From Thuidium tamariscinum (Eukaryota; Streptophyta; Bryopsida; Hypnales; Thuidiaceae), in the NCBI GenBank assembly GCA_947034885.2, contig OX344754.2, positions 24,487,369-24,551,368 on the forward strand: DNA of 64,000 nt. The letters are read 5' to 3'. This document shows, piece by piece, positions 10,023 to 21,549 of the stretch; positions within the stretch are counted from its first letter, which is position 1; each line of letters starts with the position of its first letter. The notes under the pieces were generated by a model. That model was not told where the DNA came from. It worked only from the letters and a program-made list of their open reading frames with translations, and searched no databases. Both the position numbers and the translations under genes were made by a program.

Positions 10023-13000
10023 ATGGCTCTTGCTTTGACTACAATTGATGACTTCATAAATGTTAATGTTCAAGATCTTGAATCTATGTGCATTGAATGT
10101 CCACGGTGTTTATAATTTCGTTTTTAAAAAAAAAATTTACCATTTGTTGTTACAATGGTAGAATTGTTAAGGAACATGTTAGTCACCCGATTATCCATTC
10201 AATGCTCAATAAGTTATTTATGGGTATGACACGTAATTCTTGTGAGTTCTTTAAATCCATTCGAAAGTATAATCAAGTTTTTGCATTTACAGGTGTGCGT
10301 AGTGAATTTCAGTTCAACCAAACTGAAGAAAGTGGAGTATATACTTTTTGTGTAAATGGAGAATTATACCATCATATTGAAAGTTTAAAACCTAAATAAT
10401 AAGAAGATGCAAAATTTGCTCAAATGTACTTCTTGAATGATGGTTTGCAAATAAATTGTCGCATAGAGCTTTTTAATGATCTTCAACGCAAAACTGATAA
10501 TATCATCCAAGAAGTTTTAGGATCGAAAAATGCTTTGGTTCAAGGTTTCAAATCTTCATGTGATGTTCTTTTAGGAGAACATAACATGAGACTTCATATC
10601 TCTGGTGAGGTTCCCTCTAGTGAACATCCCCGTCGATACAATCGACCAATAATTCCAAAACTTGTTGTTGTTATTCTTGATGAGCAACATTTAAATTCTA
10701 GTACAGATATGGTTCTTCATCAACATGGTGGAAATTTATTACAAATTAAAGAAATTCATGCAACTTATGATGCTTTATTCTATTCTTTATTGTTTCTAAA
10801 TGGATGATGTGAATGGTCACCAACTTTTAAAGCAGATACTAGAGTGACTTTAAAGTCATTTGTTCAAAATTTGCTTCAAAAGTGACCTGATTCAAATGTA
10901 TTATATAGAGTTCGAAGATTATTTCAGTATTATGTAGTAGATCAATATTTACGTGTAGAACATGAAAAGTTGTCTTTTATTAGACAATATTAAACTGAAC
11001 TTTGAGCAGAATGTTATCAAGGGGTGATAAATGCTTTACAAGAAGACAATAAAGTATGTATTGGACATCACATTGTCTTACCAGTAATTTTTGTCAAATC
11101 TCCTTGATATATGTAAAAATTCTTTTAAGATAATATCGTTTTGGTTAAAATTTTAGAAAAAACCTGGGGAGGACACTTCTTATATATTTGGGGGACCCAC
11201 GTGCGGCGGTGGGGTATTTTTAGGGGGGCTATCAATTACTTGTAATCATTACTTGGCAACATTAAAAAAGCTCCTATTTTACCATAAAGCGAAAAAATCA
11301 GCCATATTATCATCTCTATTTTATTTTAAAAATACTTTGCCTTTTTAATGTCCCCTATTTTATATGTAAATTTCTTATAAATTTTACCTAAGATTATTTA
11401 AATGTACCCTATATTCCGCCGCACGTAGGTTATTAAAAAAAGGGAAGTGTCCTCCCCTAGAGAAAAAACTGATTTATTTATTACGATGACTTGTAATCCA
11501 ACATGAACTAAAATTCTTAATGAACTTAAGCCGGGTCAAAATCCTCTTGATCGTCTGGATGTTGTTGTGCATATTTTTGAGCTCAAGTTAAGAGCTATGA
11601 TAGATGAGATTACAAAGTAGAATGTATTGGGGGAAACTATTTCTTTTTGTTATACTATTGAATTTTCAAAGTGTGGTCTTCTTTATACATACATTCTTCT
11701 TTGGTTGAAAAATAAAGTCAATAATTGTGACCCTATAAATCGCGTAGTATGTGTTGAGATTCATAATTCAGATAGGCCATCATAATTACATGTTGCGGTT
11801 ATTAAACATATGATGCATGGCCCATGCGGTTTAGATAATCCTAATTGTTCATGCATGCAAGATGGTAGATGTTCAAAGAATTATCCGATGTAAGCTCGAG
11901 ATAGTATCATACTGGGTGATGATGAATTTATTTTATATCGTCGCCGAAATCAAGACCGATAAATCGAAAAATTTGTACAAAGACAAATTGTTCGTTTAGA
12001 CAATCACTCAGTTATACCATACAATCCTTATTTAGTAAATCAATTAAAGGTATAGATCGTGGTGTTGTAGAAAGAGATGACGTTGTAAATGAGATTAAAG
12101 AATTCTTGAAAGGCCGTTATGTAGCCACTCAAGAAGCATGTTGGAGGTTTTTTAATTTTGAAACCAATAATAAGAGTCATAGTATTTTTTGGTTACCTCT
12201 TTATCTTCCTATTCAACAATATGTTTTTTTTCACGAAGGAACATCTTCACAATCGGTGGTTGATCAAAATACTCACATTAAACTTACAATTTTTTTAAAA
12301 ATTTAATAGGCACATTTGTGCCTTGATTGCTTCTGGTAATCAAAGCAATCACATACTTCTTCAATATATGGATCTTTCACTTCATTAGAAATGGGATGTA
12401 AAAAATAACATGCGGGTTAGAAAATAACGCAATGTAAAAGTATTTGGTAAAATAAATATGGTTCCTATAGGCACCGAAGTATTTTACTTACGTTTATTGT
12501 TGACTCATATTGAGGCACCAACTTCATTTAAAGATTTACTTCATTTTAACGATATAGTATATTTGACATATAAAGTTGTTTGCATTGTGAGAGGATTTTT
12601 ACAAGATGATGTTGAGTGGGAGAATTGTCTCCAAGAGGCAACTATTATTGCATTGCCTAAACAAATTTGGCGGTTGTTTGCAACAGTTTTTGTGTTTGGA
12701 CAACCGTAAGATTATGTTGGTTTGCTTAGGAGACATCTTGATGCAATGTCTGACGATTGGCCTAGTGATGAAAATCGCTCTTGCAAAACAATTTTGGTCA
12801 TTGAAAAATATTTGTCATAATCCGATAAACACCTTGTAAATTTTTTTAACATTAATTATTTGCATGAGTTTGGTTATCCAAACAATGTTGATTTGGACAT
12901 TAATGTCGATGACAATAATAACTTGAATAATATTAACATTATTTTTGTAAAAGAAGATGTTGATAGATTCAACGAAGAACAAATAATTATTTTCAATGCA

Positions 13001-14290
13001 ATTACCACTGTAGTTTTAGAACCTAATTCTCTAAATAAGTTTTTTTTCCTAGATGGTCTAGGTGGTTCAGGTAATATTTTTTTGTATAATACTATATTAA
13101 GTTATCTTCATGCTCGAAGCATCAAGTATATGGCAATAGCTGATTAGCTACAAATGAGATTGCCGCATGTTTTTTAAATGAAGGGCAAACAATACATTCT
13201 TTTTTAGCTATTCCTTTACAATTACATAATACATCGACTTGTAATATTAGTACTTAATCTACATTGGCTCAAAATTTATTTGAAGTACACTTAATTGTAC
13301 TTGATGAAGCTTGTGCTAAACATAGATTTATGTTTGAAGCTGTAAATAGATCATTGCAAGATATTTGTGGAATTAATAGCCCTAATGGTGGTCTTGTAAT
13401 TTTATGTGGTGGTGATTTTCGTCAAACTTTACTAGTTGGTGTACATGGAGGTCGTAGACAAACTGTTGAAGCTTGTTTGCGACGTTCATATTTATTTCCA
13501 CTAATGCAATATTTTTATTTCACTACTAATATGCATTTGTAAAGTCAACCAGATTTTCAAAGATTTTTATTAGATGCTGGTGAAGGTAAAACTGATTCAG
13601 AAGTAGATTTACTGCTAGGATCAATTACACTTAGAAACTCTTTAAATGGTTTTATTGATGCCATTTTTGATGATCCGGTTGATTTATTTGAACGTGTTAT
13701 TTTGGCTATCCAAAATGATGATGCTCAAGAAATTAATTGAAAAAGTATTGATCGCATGCTTGATGATGTGCATCAATGTTTTAGTGTAGATTTTGTGCAT
13801 GAGAGCAATGAACATGCTCATCATTATCTGGTAAAATTTTTAAATTCTTTACAGTTAAGCGGTTTGCCTCCTCACCAATTAAATCTTAAATGTGGTTAAT
13901 ATTTGATGTTGCTAAGGAATTTGAATTTAACAAAAGGTTTGTGTAATGAAAGTCATTTGCGTCTTTTGCAAGTGTCATCAAATGTGTTATTATGTGAAAT
14001 AGCGGAAGGGAGTTATTGTGGCTTAGAAGTGTTGATTCCTAGGATCACACATCATTGCAATAATAGCCGTTTGCAATTCACACTTTGTTGAAAACAATTT
14101 TTTGTCACTGATGCTTTAGTCATGACAATTAACAAATTGCAAAGCTAATCATATGATCAAGTCGACATTTATCTTTGAAATAAAATATTCAGCCATGGTC
14201 AATTATATGTGACTTTGTCTCATGGTAAACATCCTACAAACATTAAAGTTGCTAATGACAACGATGAAGTCGTGGGAAATTGGGAATAGT
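10023..14290 (+). pseudogene. Decayed Helitron Rep/Pif1-like helicase (RepHel)
   Basis: Broken frames in order match the usual plant Helitron protein. An N-terminal region starts near 10130 (FTICCYNGRIV, then FAFTGVRSEF, FCVNGELYHHI, FAQMYFLNDG, IHATYDALFYSLLFLNG). The Rep core follows at about 11470-12300 (ITMTCNPT, LDRLDVVVHIFELKL, HMMHGPCG, CSKNYPM, EIKEFLKGRYVATQEACWRF). The Pif1-like helicase lies at about 12460-14290 (FNEEQIIIFNAI, FFLDGLGGSGN, LIVLDEA, CGGDFRQ, LRNLNLTKGLCNES, MTINKLQS, FSHGQLYVTLS). It is dead: many in-frame stops and frameshifts; the HUH motif is replaced by Y-T-Y (about 11694-11702); the stretch that should carry the catalytic tyrosines is missing at about 12045; and the Walker A GKT reads GNI (about 13066). 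A 298-bp MITE interrupts it at 11163-11460. Termini were not defined. Confidence 0.9.
11163..11460. mobile_element. 298-bp hAT-type MITE, copy 1 (inside Helitron)
   Basis: The left end is CCTGGGGAGGACACTTC; the right end on the complement is CTAGGGGAGGACACTTCC. Flanking 8-bp direct repeats are AGAAAAAA at 11155-11162 and 11461-11468. Subterminal CACGTGCGGCGG and CCGCCGCACGT form a second inverted pair. There is no coding content. An 8-bp duplication is the hAT signature, but the terminal bases are not the common CAGGG form. Confidence 0.9.
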
Positions 14291-14700
14291 AAAAAATTTA
14301 GTTTATCATGAGGTTTTTTCATGACTTTGTCATATAATGTCCTTTAAATATTTACACTTGAATCAAGTGGATGAAAAAGTTAAAAGTTTGTTTCAAACTA
14401 TGCATATTTAGGATTCATGCACGCTTTTGAAACGTCCCCTTCCATCCAACTTGCATTCTCTAAGTGTGCAATTATATTGTCTCAATTGAAACAATTTATC
14501 ATATCAACATATGGAAGGACTGTACATGAGACATTATTGCTATTTGATGGATGGACATTTTTTTAATTCATGCATCTTTAAATGCAATTAATTGATCAAA
14601 TTTATCATTCTCGATTACAATCTATTACAATTTATAAATTAATAAAACCATATCAAAATGGTTGGATTAATGTGTTGCAAAGCAATCGCCAACCGCTAAT

Positions 14701-15170
14701 TGTCCCTAAAGATTGCAAGGTAAATATTGTTGAACAATTGGTTCCAATATACTACCTTCAATTTGGATGAAAGCTTCATTAGTTTTTATTTGGGTTTGAT
14801 TTTACCCACTATAGAGTTTGTTTTAAACTTTTTTAAATTCTTGTGAAAGGAGTGTTGTTGTCCCTAAAGATTGCAAGGTAAATATTGTTGAACAATTGGT
14901 TCCAATATATTACCTTCAATTTGGATGAAAGCTTTATTAGCTTTAGTTTGGATTTGGTTTTACTCACTCTAGAGTTTGGTTTAGGCTTCCTTTAATTCTT
15001 ATTAATAGAGTCTTTTTGTCCCTAAAAATTGCAAGGTAAATATTGTTGAACAATTGGTTCTAATATATTACCTTCAATTTGGATGAAAGCTTTACTAGCT
15101 TTAGTTTGGATTTGGTTTCATCCACTTCAGAATTCCTTTTTAGGCTTGTTAAAACTTTGAGTTTGATGAC
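14701..15170. repeat. 158-bp tandem repeat, about 3 copies
   Basis: TGTCCCTAAA(G/A)ATTGCAAGG starts at 14701, 14859 and 15017, an exact 158-bp period, followed each time by TTGTTGAACAATTGGTTC and TACCTTCAATTTGGATGAAA. Copies differ by scattered substitutions. The array lies about 400 bp beyond the Helitron helicase remnant and may be part of the same element or independent. Confidence 0.9.
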
Positions 15171-15649
15171 ACATGATTTGAAGTAGGTTTAGAATAGGTT
15201 TGGAATAGGCTTGGTAGTTGGTACCATTTTGGTGGCTTGGTTTAGGTTTGGGAAGTCATCTCTCTAGAGCAGCTCCTGGAAGTTCGTGATTCAATGAATT
15301 CATGATCCAAAGAATTTTTGATTCCATTGTGTTCACCTTATCACTTGTTACTACCGTGTACAGTCTATACAATGTGTCGTTTGTAATTCCTTTTTGTGTC
15401 ACCTTATCGTTTGTTCCTGCTTGTATACAATTTACACAATATGCCGTTTTTTACTTTGAATAGTTTAGCTTTTTTAGCAAAGCACTTTATGAGTCAAAGT
15501 AGGATTTTGTAGTCAAGAAGCTATCTCCTTGTAAAGTGTCGACTGCTTTGACTTGGGTACATTGAAGGCACATGTGAAAAAGTCCATATTGAAGGATCTA
15601 GTTATTGTGACTTAGGTGCATCAAAGGCGCATAGGAAGGAGTCAATGTT

Positions 15650-15975
15650 AAAGGATTCAGTTGTTGGGGCCAAGAACGAGGGTTTCAACGTGATGCACTT
15701 CCTCATGAAATTTACTAAGTACGATGACCGTAACAAAAGATCTAGTTGCTGAAGCTAAGAGCGAGGGCTATACAATGAATGTGTCAAAGAATCCAGTTGT
15801 TGGAGCTAAGAGCAAAGGTTGTACGGTGAGTGTGTCAAAGGATTCAATTGTTGGGGCCAAGAGCGAGGGCTTCAACATAACACAGTTCCTCATGAGATCT
15901 GTGAAGTATTGTGAGCTAAATGCATTGAATGGAGAGAAAGCTTTGCCTGCTCACAAGGCCCTCGTTGAAAGCTAA
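15650..15975 (+). repeat. 51-bp minisatellite, partly open as a 17-residue protein repeat
   Basis: Within the open frame 15724-15975 the sequence reads as three 17-residue units of the type K(D/N)xVVGAKSEGxxVxVS, with units at about 15736, 15787 and 15838. A further upstream unit near 15651 lies outside the open frame. The period is a multiple of three and substitutions largely keep the peptide pattern. No start context, introns or domains support a gene, so it is listed as a repeat; a remnant of a repetitive protein gene is possible. Confidence 0.6.
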
Positions 15976-17310
15976 TAGAAATGTTGGTGGAAAATTGGTT
16001 CAAATACTTCATCCGCCCCCCTTGTGTAGGTTCTTTGTTTTGTGTTGGTGGGGTGCTTTATGATTTGTAGGCTTGAAGCACCAAGTATCTAAATCTCAGA
16101 TTTAAAATTCAAAACTGCATTTGAGAATGAATGATTGCAGTAGGAAAATGAATGTTTAAGAACAAGATTACAATGATTTTTCAATTCTTAAGTTTGAACT
16201 AGAAACAGTCAATTCATGTCACATGTATAGTTGGTGACTAATTTCGTGATAGTATAGTTGGTCTTGTATTTCATTGAGATTTGGTCAATCTTAGCGTGTA
16301 GACCTCATAAGTAGTCAATTGTATGTGGTGTTGCTTATGACTGGAAAAGTTTTTGAGTTCTCTTGTGAAAAAATTTGAATCAAAATTCTAGAATATGATC
16401 AATAAGCCACCATATGTGCAAGTTGTTCAATTTTTTCAATTGACTTCTATATGTACTATCCTCATTTCAATTGGGTCTCTTCTAGTTTTTGACGATTGAT
16501 GACCAAAGTAATTTGGTTTCCCAAGGCTATGTCAACTACCAGCTTTTGAAAGACATTGCATAAAACTCTAGTCAAGTTCTTTTCAATCGTGACCGACTTC
16601 AATTAGCATAAGTATATTCGAGGGTCCTAAAGTTATTAGGAATTTTTAAATGTGCATATGTATGGGGAATGTCTCTAAAATTTTTATGGACCGAGATCTT
16701 GGTACTGTAGTGAAATACATTAGGAAAAATTTTAGCCTTGAGGAGGGTGGCAAGTTTTAAGCTACTGTGGTGTTATTATAGGAAAAATTCAAGTTTTTTA
16801 ATTATTGAAATTCATAGTCTAACATGGCATTACTAGTACTACATCAATGCCATATCAGATTGACAATTTTATAATAATGATTATATTCTTTAAATAATTT
16901 TGTAAACAAAAAAATTAATTAAATTTTTTTTTAATTACTTTTAAGATTATTATTAAAAAATTTTGCATTAGCATTGCGAGGGGTCAAAAAAAACTGTAAA
17001 CAATTTTTGGCAGGGTTGAAATTTCTTGTAATGAATAATCATGGAAAAAGTACCATTGACATTGACATCTACAAAAATTAGTTCTTGAGTCCTTTAAGTT
17101 GATTGAAATTGTAAGTGTTATTGGTTAATTGTTATTGCTTGATTTTGAGTTTTAGTTAACTACATTAGAGATTATAACAACGAATGGATTATTAAAGTTG
17201 TATAGTATAGGCAGCTATAAGTTATAATTCTATAGTATTGTATTATTGTTTTCTCTTGTTCAAGTAGATATTGTTGAAATTTTATCAAATAAAATAATTT
17301 GAAAGGAGAA
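15976..17310. other. AT-rich intergenic, nothing recognised
   Basis: No open frame of note, no inverted termini found and no RNA gene seen. The sequence from about 16,780 to 17,000 is nearly pure A/T. Confidence 0.5.
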
Positions 17311-17562
17311 ACATTGACAACAAATGATTTAGACCATGTGGTCTAAACCTATAAGATGGAAACATTGACAACAAATCATTTTAACCATGTGGTTTAAACC
17401 ATTAAGATAAAAACATTGATCACTAAGTGGTTTAGACCATGTGATCTAAACTTCTAAGATAAAAACATTAACAACAAATGGTTTGAACGATGTGGTCTAA
17501 ACCTTTAAAATAAAAACATTGACAACAAATGGTTTAGACCATGTGATCAAAACCTCTAGTTT
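17311..17562. repeat. 51-bp tandem repeat, 5 units, each with a palindrome
   Basis: Units start (ACATTGACAACAAATG) at about 17311, 17362, 17413, 17465 and 17516. Each carries a variant of GGTTTAGACCA-TG-TGGTCTAAACC, an 11-bp inverted repeat around a 2-bp centre, degraded in some units. A lone related half-site occurs near 17947 (CACATGGTCTAAAT). Confidence 0.85.
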
Positions 17563-18332
17563 GACTTACAAAATCAATTATATTACAACTATAGATTACA
17601 TGTGGATAAATGATATAGTATAGAAAAATAATTCCATAGAATTGTTTGTTTTCAACCACTTGTAAATTGTGATTGTTACTAAAGATAAGGGTTTAGGATT
17701 TGATGCAAGTTTCAAATTTCAATTTTCATAGATACCTCCATGGATTAGTTTATGTTGTGTAAGTCTTACTATTGCTTGTTTGAAACATGTTATGTAAAAA
17801 GAACCACCTTCAATTCTATTCATATAATTAAGAACAAATAAGATGTACACTATATGGTTTGAATCTTGCCCATTTTCTAAAGTAGTGATAAAACATTAAA
17901 ATATAGTTTTGAAATAATTAATTGCCAATAAGCAAAGACATGATTTTGATCACATGGTCTAAATTATATTTTTAAAAATAGACAATATGTTAAAAACAAT
18001 ACCATTGAACTCTACTAAATGCATCAAACATTGGAATAAGAAGCCAAAGATAACTCATTGAGTTTTCAAAATCTTTTATTGTAATTTATGTTTACCTCTA
18101 ATATGCAATATATGACTAAATAGACTATTTCTTGTTATACTAATAAAAAGATGAAAACATTTCAAAATTGTAAGAAAGCATTCAAGGATAATTATGTAAT
18201 CAAATACAAACATGGTGGATTAGTTGTAGGATAAATCATATTGCGTTTTAGACACTAGTTCATTATAATCATCAAATTATCTAGTTTATACAAACTACAA
18301 AAAGAACTGAAATCTTTTTTTGTGTACAGTGT
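17563..18332. other. AT-rich intergenic, nothing recognised
   Basis: No gene, repeat array or inverted-terminal element could be supported apart from the half-site near 17947. Confidence 0.45.
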
Positions 18333-19356
18333 CATGGAGTCATTTATAGAGACTGAGCCACCTCTTGTTGGATATTTGAAGCGTTTAAGACCAAATGGAA
18401 TTCATGAAACTTAGAAATCCAACCTTGAAGGAAAAATTTTCTCTTGAGCTTCTGTCATCAAAATTATGGTCTCTAAATATGATTTTTTCAAAGGGATTAT
18501 CTGAATTTAACCTTGAGATTGGGTTTTCAAAGTACAACGGAGCTTCTAAATGGAAGTCTCTTCCAAAGATAGTCATTCTTGATGTTATTGTATTACAAGA
18601 GGTTTTCTTCATAGATGTTCAAAACTTGTGTAATAGAACTTTAGGAGCAATTGTTGTTCATGTAGAAGACAACATTAACTTCAGTATTGACCAAATGATG
18701 AAGAATTACAATTCAATTTCAAAGCCATTCCAACGTCTTATGTTACATATAACAACTTAACAAGAGATTTTAAAGTGCATAGCAACAACTTTTATCAAAT
18801 TGCATGTGTTGCCAAGAGTTACATCAAGAAGGCAAATGACCTTCAAAATGCTATATTAAATTATAATATAGCTGTGACTGAATAGGAGGTAGATTTTCAC
18901 AAGATGGATTCTCAACAAAAAGCGAGGCAGAAGTCCCAAGTATCGACAGGACAAACATCAAAGCAACCAAAAAAGAAACGGGCCCTTGCTTTGTCTAGAG
19001 CAGAAAACATTATTTGAAGTCGTCTCAAACCTACTTTAGCACTTGCAAGTATGAGCAATATTCCAAAATCTACTCCAATTCCAATTTCTACGACGATAAT
19101 GTAAGTGGAGAATTCAAAAGAGATCAACCATGTGATAGTACCAACAGCAAGAGGTGTGGAGACTTAGCAACTTTGTATTGGACCAGTTTCTCATCCTAAA
19201 GTGAAAGTGAAGTGCAAGATAGATTCTATGTTTGTTGCAGGTCAAGCTTCAAAGCTTGTGGTAGAAGAGGCAAAGAAAAGAAGTCAGATACGCTTATCAA
19301 GACATCCAAATTTGGTGTCTCATGAAATTCAAAGCAGTTCAAATTCAAAGCCATGA
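18333..19356 (+). pseudogene. Coding-like but broken region, unrecognised
   Basis: An ATG at 18333 opens a short frame (MESFIETEPPLVGYLKRLRP) that stops after 26 codons. A second frame runs 18395-18760 (121 codons, with IVILDVIVLQEVFFIDV). A third frame from about 18750 to 19356 stays coding-like through several stops (NNFYQIACVAKSYIKKANDL, KVKCKIDSMFVAGQASKL, IRLSRHPNLVSHEIQ). Shifting frames with plausible protein composition suggest a decayed gene or transposon-borne gene. No family was recognised. Chance open frames in AT-rich DNA are the alternative. Confidence 0.3.
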
Positions 19357-20170
19357 ATAGAACTATCTGTAGAAGAAGCAGACTTTAATGTTTTAATTTG
19401 TAAAAAATAGGAAAAATAATTTTTAACAAAAATAAAAATGGTCCATTTGGAAAGACTTTTTGGTGATGCTATTTGACTAAAAATGAGGTCAAAACCATTT
19501 CTATTGGTTGGAATTGCACCCGCAAAGAAGGCCTGTATGCACAAATGTAGAGGATATAAAATAATTTTTTTTAGATTTACTTCGGTAGGAACATGTCTAC
19601 CTACTAAGAAAATATACCATAGAAATTTCAGCTAAAAAAATTAATTTTAACCACTCAATAGTACTAAAAAACCCACTTTGTCAAAGTGTGACAAATTAAC
19701 AAAATTAACTTTTAAATACAAAATAATTTTTTAAAATTTATGAAAAATAAGGATTACAATTTTTGTCAAGATTTTAAGAAACATGTTTTTTGTTTTTGGC
19801 ATTGGATTTATACATCAAAAGTTATAGTGCTCCAAAATTTGAATGCAACCAAACTGCCAAGTATTTCATGCAATCACCCTCTAATGAGGTTGTTCAGCAC
19901 GGCAAGCTCTTCCTCAACGTTCAAAATCAGCACACCTAACGTTGTCTCAACAGTCAAGTTTAATAGTGGAGCTTTTTAGTGGGACAGAGGGAATATAAAA
20001 CAACTCTAGAATGAAGGCACTAAAGGAATTATACCTAGTTGGGAGCTACTTCAAAACTAGATTCTTGCCTAGAATACACAACCCTCTATAGATGAGATCC
20101 AAAGATTGGATTTGGTGTCACTAGAGTACATATTTTTTTTAGATTTCAAATGTGAAAGATTGTTAGGTAG
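19357..20170. other. AT-rich intergenic with a Stowaway-like end
   Basis: The open frame 19740-19979 carries the block shared with 5700-5730 (near 19866). It ends at TTTTTAGTGGGACAGAGGGA (19974-19993), which resembles the right end of a Stowaway MITE (complement CCCTCTGTCCCACTAAAAA). The matching left end was not found, so no element is called. Confidence 0.35.
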
Positions 20171-20175
20171 TTGAC

Positions 20176-21106
20176 CAAGCCCAAATTGCATTGACTCTAG
20201 TTCAAATGTGAAATTGAAAAATTGAGGTTATAGAATTGGAGAACACAAAAATCTCAAAAAATCACCATATGAAGAGAACCTCATTTCAAATCCATTCCAA
20301 CAAATGTAAGGTCTTATACCTAATTACAATGAAAATGTCTAGAAAAAAAATTTGAATTTTTGTCTCTATAGGATGCAAGATATTTCCATTGAAAGTAAAA
20401 AAAACAAGTTTTTCAACACATTATAAGACTAAGTTATTTGACATTGAACCTTATTTTAACTTTAATGTTTTGCACTACAAAGTTTTGAGCTTTAAATATT
20501 CATCGTGCAAAACTGAGATGAGGGTCTAGGAAAAAAAAATACTTAGTTTTTATTCTTAGAAAATTGTTAAATAGAAATTGTAGGTACAAGATAGAAATAG
20601 AATCTAAATTATTAATATCTTTAAGGTGTGATTAAAATACACAAATCCCAATGGCAAGATTTTTTTAGCAAGAAAAATAAACCATGTGAACTTTTTTAAA
20701 ATTGTAATAATTAATTGCATTCAAAAATGAATTCTACAAGTTATTTTTTTCAAAAAGATGATCAAATTGCCCAGAAAACAAGATTGTCTATGACTTTTTC
20801 ATAAAAAATTCATATGAAATGAATCAAAACTTTCCATATAGATATAAATATAATCCAAAGGATGAATTTATTTTTATTCAAATTTAAGAGTTTAGGGGGG
20901 TTGCCTCCTTTCCTTTGGTTTGATCTTATTTGGGTATAACTTTTGTTCCTAGGCACCAATTGAAAAAAAATTATATTCACACAAATCTAATAAATTTTTC
21001 TATCTTCAAAAAAAGTTTAAGAAAATGAAGACAAAAATTGAAACTATAGGTATTTTCTTGAAATCCCACTTGTTCGTCAAAGGGACAATGTTTCTTTAGG
21101 GTTTAA
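20176..21106. mobile_element. TTAA-flanked TIR element, copy D (inverted, diverged)
   Basis: Read on the minus strand from 21106 the end is TTAAACCCTAAAG. The following segment (about 20940-21060) is the complement of copy A at about 1030-1170, including a CCTAGGNNCAAAAGTTAT block. The far border near 20176 is uncertain because the terminal repeat is degraded there. Confidence 0.5.
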
Positions 21107-21277
21107 TGTTGTATGGATGGCCTACTATTCTTGCTTTTGTTGAGTGTTGATGACATGTTTGAAGCACTCTTTTTGAACTATAATAGATGTCAAGTTTATT
21201 CTTATTATTATTTAGATATATTGAAATTATGATCAAGTATTGTTGCTAATTTTTTGAGGCTTATGACAAGAGCTTTA

Positions 21278-21419
21278 CACTACAAGAAAATGGGGATATA
21301 AATGACTTGTCCACAATTACTACACTGACAATAATGACTACAAAATAGTCATTTTGTAGTCATTGTTGTTGGTGTAGTCATTGTGAACAAATCATTTATA
21401 CTCCCATTTTCTTGTAGTG
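21278..21419. mobile_element. 142-bp CACTA-type MITE, nearly complete hairpin
   Basis: Ends are CACTACAAGAAAATGGGG and its complement (CCCATTTTCTTGTAGTG), flanked by the 3-bp direct repeat TTA (21275-21277 and 21420-21422). CACTA termini and 3-bp duplications define the CACTA/En-Spm superfamily. The interior pairs with itself almost throughout, with GACTACAAAATAGTC near the axis, so the whole element folds into one hairpin. No coding capacity. Confidence 0.92.
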
Positions 21420-21549
21420 TTAAAGTCTATAGTTTTTTTAGTTGTTGCAAGTGTCAAAGAATAGTTCATTATCTTTTAAAAGAGGTACTTCTTATTTTAT
21501 TTTTTTGGCTGAAAGGCAAACTTAAAGAATAGATTGACATAACATACTA

